Below, in pieces: positions 1 to 9,522 of a DNA stretch of 64,000 bases. A model generated the notes under the pieces. The model had not been told where the DNA came from and made no database searches. It worked only from the letters and a program-made list of their open reading frames with translations. The translations under genes and the position numbers were made by a program. Within the stretch, counting starts at the first letter, position 1, and every line of letters starts with the position of its first letter. The DNA comes from Burkholderia arboris (GTDB taxonomy: Bacteria > Pseudomonadota > Gammaproteobacteria > Burkholderiales > Burkholderiaceae): assembly GCF_902499125.1 (NCBI RefSeq), contig NZ_CABVPX010000017.1, positions 62,001 through 126,000 of the forward strand. The letters are read 5' to 3'.

Positions 1-1298
<1,298 letters not shown>

Positions 1299-1322
1299 GG
1301 TCGTTCCTCCCGGGCCCGTCCG

Positions 1323-1991
1323 TCAGGCGCCCTCTGCGCACACGAACACGTGCAGGTCGCGCGCGAAACCGTCGAGTTCCTCGGCGAGCTGCCGGACGAG
1401 CCGCCCGAGGATGTTGTAGGCCAGCACCGCGGGAATCGCGACGACGAGCCCGAACGCGGTCATGATCAGCGCCTCGCCGACCGGCCCCGCGACGTTCTCG
1501 ATCTGCGCCTGCCCGCTCGCGGCGATGCTGCCGAGCGCGTGGTAGATGCCCCACACGGTGCCGAGCAGCCCGACGAACGGCGCGGTGCTGCCGATCGACG
1601 CGAGCAGCACCTGGCCGAATTCGAGACGCCGCTGCGAGCGCAGCATCGCGTGACGCAGCGCGCGCAGCACGCGTTCGCTGCGCTCGACGCGCGCGGCCAG
1701 CGCGGCCGGGTCGTGATCGTCGGCAGCGTCGCGTGCGGCTTCGGCGAGCGGCACGAACACGCGCTCGCGATCGGCGCCGGCGAGCGCGGCAATGCCCGCG
1801 TCGAGCGACGGCGCGCGCCAGAACGCGGCGAGCGCACGCGGCCCCTGCCGCTTCGCGCGGACCAGGAGCCAGGCCTTCATGAAGAGGAAGCACCAGCTGG
1901 CGACGGACATCGCCAGCAGGACATAGGCGACCGCATGCGTGATCGCATCGCCGCTTTCGAGGTAGTGGACAACGCCGGTGGGTATCGCCAT
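1323..1991 (-). CDS. exbB: ExbB/TolQ-family proton channel protein
   Basis: Inner-membrane proton-channel subunit (222 residues). Three hydrophobic helices are visible: one near the N-terminus (about residues 18-42), and two in the C-terminal half around the family signature IGSTAPFVGLLGTVWGIYHA, which contains the channel-lining Thr/Gly residues, and GEALIMTAFGLVVAIPAVLAYN. A cytoplasmic loop lies between helix 1 and 2. Start ATG at 1991, 18 bp after the dapB stop, with exbD immediately downstream, which supports a bamE-dapB-exbB-exbD-leuS transcription direction. Assignment to the MotA/TolQ/ExbB family is firm; the precise partner system is not. Confidence 0.9.
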   Translation of the reverse strand: MAIPTGVVHYLESGDAITHAVAYVLLAMSVASWCFLFMKAWLLVRAKRQGPRALAAFWRAPSLDAGIAALAGADRERVFVPLAEAARDAADDHDPAALAARVERSERVLRALRHAMLRSQRRLEFGQVLLASIGSTAPFVGLLGTVWGIYHALGSIAASGQAQIENVAGPVGEALIMTAFGLVVAIPAVLAYNILGRLVRQLAEELDGFARDLHVFVCAEGA

Positions 1992-2009
1992 CGGAGTTTC
2001 CCCGTGGGG

Positions 2010-2807
2010 TCAGCGCAGGCCGAGCACGTCCTGCATGTCGAACAGGCCGGCGCCACGCGCCGACAGGAAGCGGACCGCGCGCAGCGCGCCTTGCGCGTAC
2101 GACACGCGGCTCGACGACTTGTGCGTGATCTCGATGCGCTCGCCGATCCCGGCGAACAGCACGGTGTGGTCGCCGACGATATCGCCGCCGCGCACGGCCG
2201 CAAAGCCGATCGACGACGGATCGCGCTCGCCCGTCACGCCGTGACGGCCGTAGACCGCGCACGCGTCGAGCGAGCGGCCGAGCGCGCCGGCGACGGCTTC
2301 GCCCATCATCAGCGCGGTGCCCGACGGCGCATCGACCTTGTGGCGATGATGCGCCTCGATGATCTCGATGTCGTAGCCGTGCGAGAAATGCTTCGCCGCG
2401 AATTCGAGCAGCTTCAGCGTGACGTTCACGCCGACGCTCATGTTCGCCGCGAACACGATGCCGATCTTGGCCGCAGCAGCCTGCAGCCCGGCTTTCTGCT
2501 CGGCGGTGAAGCCGGTCGTGCCGATCACGAGCTTCACGTCGTGGCGCAGTGCGGCCTCGATGTGGGCCATCGTGCCTTCCGGACGCGTGAAATCGATCAG
2601 GGTGTCGGCCTGCGCGAACACGGCGTCGAGGTCGTCGGTCAGCTTGATCCCGGTTTCCTTGCCGAGGAACGCACCGGCGTCCTGGCCGAGGAACGGCGAA
2701 TCGGCGCGGTCGAGCGCGCCGACGAGCTGCGCGTCGGGTTCGTTGAGAACGGCTTCGATCAGCATCCGGCCCATTCGGCCCGATGCGCCGGCAATCGCAA
2801 TCTTCAT
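2010..2807 (-). CDS. dapB: 4-hydroxy-tetrahydrodipicolinate reductase
   Basis: Reduces 4-hydroxy-tetrahydrodipicolinate with NAD(P)H in the diaminopimelate/lysine pathway, supplying meso-DAP for peptidoglycan. The 265-residue protein carries the N-terminal dinucleotide motif [13 protein letters not shown] (residues 4-16) and the catalytic block [15 protein letters not shown] with HHRHK at 153-157. Length is normal for the family. The ATG at 2807 lies 63 bp after the bamE stop; exbB begins 18 bp downstream. Nothing unusual is seen in the active site. Confidence 0.97.
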   Translation of the reverse strand: MKIAIAGASGRMGRMLIEAVLNEPDAQLVGALDRADSPFLGQDAGAFLGKETGIKLTDDLDAVFAQADTLIDFTRPEGTMAHIEAALRHDVKLVIGTTGFTAEQKAGLQAAAAKIGIVFAANMSVGVNVTLKLLEFAAKHFSHGYDIEIIEAHHRHKVDAPSGTALMMGEAVAGALGRSLDACAVYGRHGVTGERDPSSIGFAAVRGGDIVGDHTVLFAGIGERIEITHKSSSRVSYAQGALRAVRFLSARGAGLFDMQDVLGLR

Positions 2808-2870
2808 GGCTTTCTACACGACAGGTCTAAAGGCGGGCGGCCCGAGCCGCCCTGGTTCCGCAAGCCGGGC

Positions 2871-3692
2871 TTACTGCGCCGGTGCGGTGAGCGGCTGGTT
2901 CTGCAGGTTGTCCGAGCCTTGCGGGCCGACGGGCGGCGACGCCTCGTTCGACACGTTCGGCTGCGGCGGACGATGGAACTGGAACTGCGGCTGGATCGCC
3001 GGCGCGGCGCCCGGCGGCTGGCCGCCCGGCACCGGCGCGCCGCCCGAAGCCTGCGCGGACGGCGTGAAGCGGCGGGAAGCCGAACCCTGCCCCGACACCT
3101 GGTTGGTCGCGCGGTTCGCCGCGCGGGCAGCCTGTGCGTTCGCGTCCTGGTCGACCGCTGCGCCGGACGCCGGCGCGGCGGCCGGGCTGGCGACGGCTTC
3201 CGGCGCCGGCGCGTTCGCCGCTTGCGCAGCGCTCGCGGCGGCGGCCTCGGAAGCGGCCCTCGCCTTCTTCGCCGCCTCGGCAGCCTTCGCCTTCTTGCCG
3301 CCGCGGTCGCCGTCGATGTCGGCCAGCAGGTCGAGCTCGGACGGCAGGTTGTCGGCGCCGGTCCAGCCCGCGAGACGGTCACCCGAGAAGGTCACCACGA
3401 GGTCACGCTGCTGGACGATCGACGTCGAGCCGCGCTTGAAGTAGAAGAGGTAATCCCAGCGATCCGCGTGGAACATGTCCGCGAGCAGCGGCGTGCCGAG
3501 CAGTGCGCGGACTTGCTCGCGCGTCATGCCGGCCTGCAACTGCGCGGCTTTCTCCTGCGACACGAAGTTGCCCTGCACGACGGTGATCCGATAGGGCGTG
3601 ATGCTCTGCGCAATGCGCTGCGTCACGCTGTCGTACGACGAACAACCCGCCAGCGCGACGACGGCGGCGGCAGCGATGATGGCACTCCGCAT
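2871..3692 (-). CDS. bamE: Outer-membrane assembly lipoprotein BamE with long C-terminal extension
   Basis: BamE/SmpA-type lipoprotein of the BAM complex that inserts beta-barrel proteins in the outer membrane. The start at 3692 is preferred over an upstream in-frame ATG at 3740 because it has a good AGAGGAG ribosome site and gives a clean lipoprotein signal, MRSAIIAAAAVVALAGC. The BamE fold follows: the VVQGNFVSQEKAAQLQAGMT segment, LLGTPLLADMFHADRWDYLF, and a beta-rich end by about residue 120. The remaining roughly 150 residues are Ala/Pro/Gln/Gly-rich, with a lysine-alanine coiled stretch first, and look disordered. Typical BamE proteins are about 110-120 residues, so this tail is an extension. 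Divergent from fur across a 141-bp gap. Confidence 0.92.
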   Translation of the reverse strand: MRSAIIAAAAVVALAGCSSYDSVTQRIAQSITPYRITVVQGNFVSQEKAAQLQAGMTREQVRALLGTPLLADMFHADRWDYLFYFKRGSTSIVQQRDLVVTFSGDRLAGWTGADNLPSELDLLADIDGDRGGKKAKAAEAAKKARAASEAAAASAAQAANAPAPEAVASPAAAPASGAAVDQDANAQAARAANRATNQVSGQGSASRRFTPSAQASGGAPVPGGQPPGAAPAIQPQFQFHRPPQPNVSNEASPPVGPQGSDNLQNQPLTAPAQ

Positions 3693-3833
3693 GCGACTCC
3701 TCTGAAAGTGCGAAAGCGATTCTGGGATCATTTCCTTCACCGTGCTGACCCGCGTACAGGTCGCGCGTGTTTCTGGAACGGCGAAAAGCCGGTAACATTG
3801 AAGCCCTGCATTGTACTCTAGGGATGCCTAGCC

Positions 3834-4262
3834 ATGACCAATCCGACGGATCTCAAGAATATCGGGCTAAAGGCCACCCTACCGCGCCTCAAGATTCTCG
3901 AGATCTTCCAGCAGAGCCCCGTGCGCCACCTGACGGCTGAAGACGTCTACCGGAACCTGCTCAACGAGCAGCTCGACATTGGGCTCGCCACCGTCTATCG
4001 CGTGCTCACGCAGTTCGAGCAGGCCGGCCTGCTCACGCGCAGCAACTTCGAATCCGGCAAGGCCGTGTTCGAGCTGAACGAAGGCTCGCACCACGACCAC
4101 CTCGTGTGCCTCGATTGCGGCCGTGTCGAGGAATTCTTCGACGCCGAGATCGAAGGCCGCCAGCAGGCGATCGCGAAGGAGCGCGGCTTCCGGCTCCAGG
4201 AGCACTCGCTCGCGATGTACGGTTCGTGCACGACCGAGAACTGCCCGCACCGCAAGCACTGA
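3834..4262 (+). CDS. fur: Ferric uptake regulator Fur
   Basis: Iron-responsive repressor (142 residues). N-terminal winged helix ([15 protein letters not shown] through [19 protein letters not shown]) is followed by the metal-binding dimerisation domain: HHDH at residues 86-89, CxxC at 92-95 (CLDC) and a second cysteine pair at 132 and 137 before a histidine-containing end (CPHRKH), matching Fur rather than Zur or PerR. The divergent arrangement with bamE is a conserved beta/gamma-proteobacterial order. A GC-rich hairpin with a U-tract follows the stop. Confidence 0.97.
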   Translation: MTNPTDLKNIGLKATLPRLKILEIFQQSPVRHLTAEDVYRNLLNEQLDIGLATVYRVLTQFEQAGLLTRSNFESGKAVFELNEGSHHDHLVCLDCGRVEEFFDAEIEGRQQAIAKERGFRLQEHSLAMYGSCTTENCPHRKH

Positions 4263-4284
4263 TTCGCGCCACCCGCGCACGCAG

Positions 4285-4326
4285 CACGGCCCGGCCGGCA
4301 TCTCGCCGCCCGGGCCGTGTTCTTTT
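4285..4326 (+). terminator. Intrinsic terminator of fur
   Basis: Arms CACGGCCCGG (4285-4294) and CCGGGCCGTG (4310-4319) pair perfectly; the loop can itself fold, and the stem is followed by TTCTTTT. It lies 23 bp after the fur stop codon. Confidence 0.75.
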
Positions 4327-4364
4327 CCGGATCGCGTCGCGCGGCGCGCGGGCCGCCGGAAGGC

Positions 4365-4898
4365 TTACGAATGCCCTTCGACGCTCGCGCAGGCCGGCTC
4401 GAATTCGAGCGCCCATGCGCCGTCGAGCGGGATCTCGTCGCAGTTCGGCTGCGGCCCGCCGCGATCGACGATCACGAAGTCGCTGACCGCGTCGAGCGCG
4501 AGCAGCGGATGGTGCCAGACACCCTTTGCATAATTCACGCCCTGCCAGCCTTCGGCGAGGAACGCGCGCATCGCGTCGGGCCGGAAGTCGCCGGCCGGCG
4601 CGACGACGATCGCGTAGCGCGCCACGGCCGCGAGCGGGATGAACGCCTGGCTGCCGTGCGGATGGCGCTCCATCAGCGTGACCGCGACCGGCAGCGCGCG
4701 CGGCTGTGCGCGAAACACGCTGACGAGCGGCCGGCCGCCGTCCGCACACACGTCGATCGTCGCGAGATCGTGAAAGCGCTCGGTCGTGCCGCCGTTGATC
4801 GGGAAATGCCGTGCGCCTTCGAGCGCGATCACGTCGCCGAACGGCGCGAACGCGTCGCGGGTCAGGCGCTCGACGCGCAGGATGCGGGATCCGGTCAT
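4365..4898 (-). CDS. allA: Ureidoglycolate lyase
   Basis: Cleaves ureidoglycolate to glyoxylate and urea, the last step of allantoate breakdown by the allantoicase route. The 177-residue product begins [20 protein letters not shown], has the family segment [14 protein letters not shown], the conserved [14 protein letters not shown] block and [10 protein letters not shown], where the His/Gln residues form the cupin active site, and ends near normal AllA length. The ATG at 4898 lies 14 bp after the alc stop, with a GGAGG-type site in between. Together alc and allA convert allantoate to glyoxylate plus two urea. Confidence 0.93.
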   Translation of the reverse strand: MTGSRILRVERLTRDAFAPFGDVIALEGARHFPINGGTTERFHDLATIDVCADGGRPLVSVFRAQPRALPVAVTLMERHPHGSQAFIPLAAVARYAIVVAPAGDFRPDAMRAFLAEGWQGVNYAKGVWHHPLLALDAVSDFVIVDRGGPQPNCDEIPLDGAWALEFEPACASVEGHS

Positions 4899-4912
4899 GA
4901 CGTTGCCCTCCT

Positions 4913-5920
4913 TCAGGCCGGCTCGCCCCACAGACGCAGGCGCGACACGCCGCCGTCGGGGAAGATGTTGAAACGCACGTGCGTGACGGGGCCGTGCGCC
5001 GCGAGCGAGTCGAACGTGTGCACATGATCCATCTGCAACTTCTGCTCGCCGAGCAGTTCGGCCCAGAACATCGCCTGCGTGACCAGCGAATCGTCGGTGC
5101 CGCCCGTGACGTGCGCGGCCTGCAGCGAGCAGCGGTCGGGGAAATTGCCCTTGAAGAACGCCGTGTCGACCTCGACGCGCCGGATGATGCCCGGCCGCGC
5201 GAGCGCGACGATCGCCCAGTCGTTGCCGGGCTCGCGGCGCCGCCGCGTTTCCCAGCCGTCGCCCATGTTCGCGCCGCGCCCCGGCATCAGCATCTGCGAT
5301 GCCGGCCCGAAGTGCTGGTTGTTCGCGGCCACCAGATAGCCGCCGTTCTCGATCGCCGCGAGATCGACAAGTTCGCCGGCCGGCACGCGGCGCCAGTCGC
5401 GCTGCGGCTGGCCGTACACGCGCAACCGTGCGAGCCCGCCGTCCGGATACAGGTTCACGCGCAGGTGCGTGACCGGTTGCGCGTCGTCGACGCTCACGTA
5501 GTGATGCGCATTGCCCTGCAGCGTCGTCGCGGGGACGATCGGGCGCCATTCGGCGTCGTCGGGCGGCGTGTCGCCGTCGACGGCGCACGCCTCGATCGAC
5601 GCGGCCGGCGGGAAGTTGCCGGTGAAGTGGCTCGTATCGAGATCGACGCCGTAGATCACGCCCGGCCGCGCGAGGCGCACCACGCAGAAATCGTGGCCGG
5701 TCGTGCGCTTGCGGCGCGTTTCCCAGCCGTCCATCCACTTGCCGTGGTCGTCGTACTTGCCGGGGATGAACACGGCCGGCTCGGGATTCAGCATGCGCTC
5801 CTTCGGCGCGAAGAATTCGTCGCTGGCAAAGAGCGCCTGCGCACCGAGGCGCGGGTCGGCGAGGTTCATGTAACGCCGCGTGAAGGCCGGCGCGTTCGGA
5901 TCGAGGATGGGGGCTGCCAT
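4913..5920 (-). CDS. alc: Allantoicase
   Basis: Hydrolyses allantoate to ureidoglycolate and urea in purine-ring catabolism. The 335-residue protein shows the two-fold internal repeat expected for allantoicase: each half has a galactose-binding-like beta sandwich with a W-E-T-R-R-x-R segment ([20 protein letters not shown] in the first half, [20 protein letters not shown] in the second) and a D-T-x-x-F-x-G-N-F-P turn. Start at 5920 ([11 protein letters not shown]) is chosen over longer in-frame readings, which are arginine-rich shadow sequence. It precedes allA by 14 bp and follows dctA by 103 bp on the same strand, so a three-gene unit is likely. Confidence 0.94.
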   Translation of the reverse strand: MAAPILDPNAPAFTRRYMNLADPRLGAQALFASDEFFAPKERMLNPEPAVFIPGKYDDHGKWMDGWETRRKRTTGHDFCVVRLARPGVIYGVDLDTSHFTGNFPPAASIEACAVDGDTPPDDAEWRPIVPATTLQGNAHHYVSVDDAQPVTHLRVNLYPDGGLARLRVYGQPQRDWRRVPAGELVDLAAIENGGYLVAANNQHFGPASQMLMPGRGANMGDGWETRRRREPGNDWAIVALARPGIIRRVEVDTAFFKGNFPDRCSLQAAHVTGGTDDSLVTQAMFWAELLGEQKLQMDHVHTFDSLAAHGPVTHVRFNIFPDGGVSRLRLWGEPA

Positions 5921-6023
5921 GTCGTCTCCACTATCTTGTGAGGGGCCGGCGCATCGTCGGGCCGGCCGCAGGAAATTCGATCGCGCGAAACGGCCGGGGA
6001 AGCCGATACGCGCGGGGCCGCGC

Positions 6024-7364
6024 TCAGAGCGCGTGGGCCTGGTCGCCGGCGACCGGCGCCGCATTGCCTGCCTCGTCGGCCGGCACGTAGCGCAGCTCGC
6101 GGTTCAGCACGCGCTTCGCACGGGCGCGGTCGATGTCGTTCTCCCACACCGCGACGACGACCGTCGCGACGCAGTTGCCGATCAGGTTGGTCAGCGCGCG
6201 GGCGATGCCGACGAACCAGTCGACCGGCAGGATCAGCACGAGGCCGAGCACCGGAATCGCGGGGATCGCCGACAGCGTCGCCGCGAGGATCACGATCGCC
6301 GAACCCGGAATGCCGTGCGCGCCCTTCGACGTGACGAGCGACACGAGCAGCACGACGATCAGGTCGTGCGTCGACAGCGGCGTGTTGGTGGCCTGCGCGA
6401 TGAACAGCACCGCGAGCGTCAGGTAGATCGAGAAGCCGTCGAGATTGAACGAATAGCCGGTCGGGATCACGAGGCCGACCGTCGAATCCTTGATGCCCAT
6501 GTATTCGAGCTTGCTCATCACCTGCGGCAGCACCGCGTCCGACGACGCCGTGCCGAGCACGATCGACAGTTCCTCGCGCAGGTAGCGGATCAGCTTGAAC
6601 ACCGAGAAGCCCGCGAGCCGCATCACCGTGCCGAGCACGACCGTGACGAACACGAAACAGCTCAGGTAGAACACCGCGACGAGGTAGCCGAGCTGCTTGA
6701 GCGACGCGACGCCGTACTTGCCGGTCGTGAACGCGATCGCGCCGAGCACGCCGAGCGGCGCGAGCTTGATGATGAAGCCGATGATCCGGAAGAACACGTG
6801 CGACAGTTCCTCGACCAGCGCGTTGACGCGCTGCGCCTTGTCGCCGAGCAGCGACAGCGCCGAGCCGAACAGCACCGCGAACACGAGGATCTGCAGGATG
6901 TCGCCCTTCGCGAACGCGTCGATCGCGGTCTCGGGGATGATCTTCATCAGGTAGCCGGCCGTGTCCTTCAGGCTTTCGGCGTTCTTCGCGTACGACGCGA
7001 GCGACGCTGCGTCGAGCGAGCGCAGGTCGATGTTCATCCCGACGCCCGGGCGCGTGAGCCACGCGAGCACGAGCCCGATGCCGAGCGCGAGCGTCGTCAT
7101 GACCTCGAAGTAGATGACGGCTTTCAGGCCGACCCGGCCGACCTTCTTCAGGTCGCCCGCATTGGCCATCCCGCTGACCACGACGCAGAACACGATCGGG
7201 CCGATGACCATCTTGATGAGCTTCAGGAAGCCGTCGCCAAGCGGTCGCAACGACTCGGCGAAATGCGGGAAGAACGCGCCGAGCGCGACCCCCAGGATCA
7301 ATGCGACGACTACCCGGCCAAACAGCGAATTGAGGAATTTCGACACGGCGCTCTCCCGATCCAA
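6024..7364 (-). CDS. dctA: DctA-family dicarboxylate:cation symporter
   Basis: Inner-membrane secondary transporter of the DAACS family; family members import C4-dicarboxylates, and some import orotate or related acids. The 446-residue protein aligns by eye along its length with Dct[21 protein letters not shown] near the N-terminus, [19 protein letters not shown] (hairpin loop 1), [14 protein letters not shown], and [20 protein letters not shown] (hairpin loop 2), then [17 protein letters not shown]. It sits 5' of alc-allA on the same strand, so the substrate in this context could be allantoate or another ureide-derived acid rather than succinate; that is inference. A palindromic operator-like site lies 24 bp upstream of the start. 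Confidence 0.9.
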   Translation of the reverse strand: MDRESAVSKFLNSLFGRVVVALILGVALGAFFPHFAESLRPLGDGFLKLIKMVIGPIVFCVVVSGMANAGDLKKVGRVGLKAVIYFEVMTTLALGIGLVLAWLTRPGVGMNIDLRSLDAASLASYAKNAESLKDTAGYLMKIIPETAIDAFAKGDILQILVFAVLFGSALSLLGDKAQRVNALVEELSHVFFRIIGFIIKLAPLGVLGAIAFTTGKYGVASLKQLGYLVAVFYLSCFVFVTVVLGTVMRLAGFSVFKLIRYLREELSIVLGTASSDAVLPQVMSKLEYMGIKDSTVGLVIPTGYSFNLDGFSIYLTLAVLFIAQATNTPLSTHDLIVVLLVSLVTSKGAHGIPGSAIVILAATLSAIPAIPVLGLVLILPVDWFVGIARALTNLIGNCVATVVVAVWENDIDRARAKRVLNRELRYVPADEAGNAAPVAGDQAHAL

Positions 7365-7387
7365 CGGTTGCAGTTTCGTCTGTTCAT

Positions 7388-7402
7388 ACTGGTAAGACCA
7401 GT
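7388..7402. promoter_or_regulatory. Putative FadR-family operator near dctA start
   Basis: Perfect 6-3-6 palindrome ACTGGT-AAG-ACCAGT, 24 bp upstream of the dctA start codon. The GGT-N3-ACC core matches the operators known for FadR-subfamily GntR regulators such as PdhR and FadR. It lies in the divergent region shared with the GntR gene, which starts at 7590. Confidence 0.6.
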
Positions 7403-7561
7403 GATGTTATGGTGGATAGTAGGAAGCCGATATAGTGGCGTCAAGGACGGACGAAATAGGGATTTCCCGCCCCCTGCGCGCCCGGTTCCGGTGCACTGGA
7501 AAGGGGCGGATCGTGGCTTTCCCGTAGGGCAGTCATGCACCGCCTGCGTGCGGATTACAAT

Positions 7562-7576
7562 GCCGGTCAGACCGGC
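7562..7576. promoter_or_regulatory. Putative FadR-family operator in front of the GntR gene
   Basis: Perfect 6-3-6 palindrome GCCGGT-CAG-ACCGGC with the same GGT-N3-ACC core as the site at 7388. It ends 13 bp before the regulator's ATG, a position that would suit autorepression. Confidence 0.55.
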
Positions 7577-7589
7577 CAAAGTTCACATC

Positions 7590-8282
7590 ATGAAAAGCGT
7601 TCCGCATACCGTGACCGACGCCGCCATCGCGACGATCCGAGACCGGATCGAGGCAGGCGTCTATCCGGTCGGCAGCCTGCTGCCGGCCCAGCGCCAGCTC
7701 TCCGAGGAGCTGGAGATCAGCCGCGCGTCGCTGCGCGAGGCGCTGTCGACGCTCGAAGCGCTCGGGATGCTGCGCATCCGGGCGGGCAAGGGCGTGTACG
7801 TCGAAAGCGCGCAGGCGTCGGCCGCGCATCCGTGGCAATTCGCCGAGCAGTCGTCGCCGCCCGATACGTACCAGATGCGTTATGCGCTCGAGGGGTTCGC
7901 CGCGCGGATGGCCGCGCATGTCGTCAGCGACACGGACATCGCGTGGTTCGAGGACAACCTCGCCGCCCTGCACGTCGCCCTGACCGAAAACGCGATCGAC
8001 GAAGCGTCGCAGCTCGACTTCGACTTCCACATGCGGATCATCCATCTGGCCGGCAACGCGGCGATCGAATCGGTGCTGCGCAGCAGCGCGGACATCATGA
8101 AGGAAAGCCAGCGCATGCCGTTCTACCGGCGCGAGCTGCTGCTGTCGACGTGGCACGAGCATCGCGCGATCGTCGATGCGCTGATCGCGCGCGACGCGGC
8201 CGCCGCAGGCACCGCGATCGAAACGCACATCGCGAACGCCGCGCAGCGCGCGGGCATCTTCTTCCCGACGCCGCGCGCATAA
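7590..8282 (+). CDS. FadR-subfamily GntR transcriptional regulator
   Basis: 230-residue regulator with an N-terminal winged helix (about residues 8-75; LPAQRQLSEELEISRASLRE is the recognition helix region) and a C-terminal all-helical FCD domain with the expected metal ligands: Asp and His in DFDFHMRI, His in TWHEHRAIVDAL and His in ETHIANAA. Such domains usually bind small carboxylic acids. ATG at 7590 follows a palindrome that fits its own operator class, and it is divergent from dctA-alc-allA, which it probably controls. A much longer in-frame reading upstream is antisense to dctA and was rejected. The ligand could be allantoate, ureidoglycolate, glyoxylate or a dicarboxylate. Confidence 0.88.
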   Translation: MKSVPHTVTDAAIATIRDRIEAGVYPVGSLLPAQRQLSEELEISRASLREALSTLEALGMLRIRAGKGVYVESAQASAAHPWQFAEQSSPPDTYQMRYALEGFAARMAAHVVSDTDIAWFEDNLAALHVALTENAIDEASQLDFDFHMRIIHLAGNAAIESVLRSSADIMKESQRMPFYRRELLLSTWHEHRAIVDALIARDAAAAGTAIETHIANAAQRAGIFFPTPRA

Positions 8283-8318
8283 CGCGCCCGGCGCCCGGCC
8301 GCCACCCGGTCGTACCGG

Positions 8319-9209
8319 TCACCCGCCCGACGGATCGCGATACGCCAGCGCGCGCTCGATGAACGCGCGCGCCGCGACGCTGCGGTAAGCGCCCTTGCGC
8401 GTGAGCAGCGCGGCCGTGCGCGTCGGCAGCGGCGGATCGATCTCCAGCGCGCACAGGTCGCCGCTCTCGCGTGCGATCGCGTCGGGCAGCACCGTCGCGA
8501 GCCGGCCGCATCGCACGAGCGCCAGCACCGCGCTGATCGTATTCGTCTCGATCGCGATCTCCGGCTGTGCGCCATGCTCGATGAAATACCGGTCGATGCT
8601 CTCGCGCGTCGCGAATGCGCGGCTCAGCAGCACCAGCGGCTCGCCACCCAGCTCCGCCGGGCTCAGTGCGCGGCGGCGCCGCGCGAGCCGGTGCGTGCGG
8701 CCCGTCACGAGCGCAAGCGGCTCGTCCCACAGCGGCAGCGCGTCGATGTCCGGCGCGCGCGGCGGCATGAATGCGAAACCCGCGTCGAGCCGGTCGTCGG
8801 CGAGCAGCGCCTCGATGCGCGCCTGCGGCATCGCGTCGATCGTCAGCGCGACGTTCGGGTAATCGGCATGGAACGCATCGATCAGCGAGCCGCTCAGGTA
8901 GGCCGCGAAGGTCGGCATCATCGCGAGCCGCAGCGACCCGCTGCCGAGATCGGCGACGTCGTGCAGCGCGCGCTGCCCCGTCTCGAGCTCGTGCAGCGCG
9001 GCGCGTGCATGGCGCGCATAGACCTCGCCGAATTCGGTGAGCTGCACCGTGCGGCCCGAGCGGTCGAACAACTGCACGCCGAGCGTTTCCTCGAGCTGGC
9101 GCACCTGCTGCGACAGCGTCGGCTGCGACACGTGCAGCGCGTCGGCCGCGCGCGTGAAACTGCGCTGCTCGGCGACGGCCAGGAAATAGCGGATGTGGCG
9201 GAGAAGCAT
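8319..9209 (-). CDS. LysR-type regulator, CynR-like
   Basis: 296-residue LysR regulator. N-terminal HTH: RHIRYFLAVAEQRSFTRAAD followed by LHVSQPTLSQQVRQLEE, then LFDRSGRTVQLTEFG. The N-terminal half and segments such as HDVADLGSGSLRLA closely resemble E. coli CynR, the cyanate-operon activator, but no cynT or cynS is present, so the symbol is not transferred. The start at 9209 (MLLRHIRYF) is preferred over upstream in-frame ATGs because this is where LysR homology begins. It is divergent from an MFS transporter gene, the usual arrangement for a LysR regulator and its target. Confidence 0.88.
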   Translation of the reverse strand: MLLRHIRYFLAVAEQRSFTRAADALHVSQPTLSQQVRQLEETLGVQLFDRSGRTVQLTEFGEVYARHARAALHELETGQRALHDVADLGSGSLRLAMMPTFAAYLSGSLIDAFHADYPNVALTIDAMPQARIEALLADDRLDAGFAFMPPRAPDIDALPLWDEPLALVTGRTHRLARRRRALSPAELGGEPLVLLSRAFATRESIDRYFIEHGAQPEIAIETNTISAVLALVRCGRLATVLPDAIARESGDLCALEIDPPLPTRTAALLTRKGAYRSVAARAFIERALAYRDPSGG

Positions 9210-9522
9210 CGCGGCCGATGTATTGGTTTCACCAATGGATACCATAACGATCCAGTCTTGGACGCTATGGGATGATTCCCGCATCATACGCACATCCGCT
9301 CCGGTGTATCGCACCTGCCTCCCGCACCGGAGCGGCCCGCCCGGGCCCGCCCTGCCTCCGCCCGCCGCACGGCGATCCGCCGCCCGCCCGAACGGGGCCC
9401 GGCCGCGATCCGCCCGGCGCGCATCGGTTCACCGCCGATCCGTTGACGCCGGCCCCGATTTCCGTCACCCCGCGCAACCGACGGCCCCGTGCCGCCGGCC
9501 GGCGCCGCTGTTTTTCGCGACC
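9210..9522. promoter_or_regulatory. Divergent promoter region between LysR gene and MFS gene
   Basis: 313 bp without a gene. It contains the perfect palindrome ATTGGT-TTC-ACCAAT at 9222-9236 and, just beyond it, an imperfect larger inverted repeat (about 9239-9273, arms ATACCATA and TATGGGAT around TCCA-GTCT-TGGA). The rest (9300-9520) is very GC-rich and shows no other structure that I can support. Confidence 0.5.
9222..9236. promoter_or_regulatory. Palindromic regulator site ATTGGT-TTC-ACCAAT
   Basis: Perfect 6-3-6 palindrome starting 13 bp upstream of the LysR start codon. It satisfies the LysR T-N11-A rule (T 9223, A 9235), but its GGT-N3-ACC core also matches the FadR-type sites at 7388 and 7562, so it could be bound by either regulator. 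Confidence 0.5.

Noticed and set aside
5880-7589. Extended N-terminus for the GntR regulator
   Set aside because: The in-frame region upstream of 7590 is antisense to alc and dctA and has shadow composition; the winged helix starts right after the ATG at 7590.
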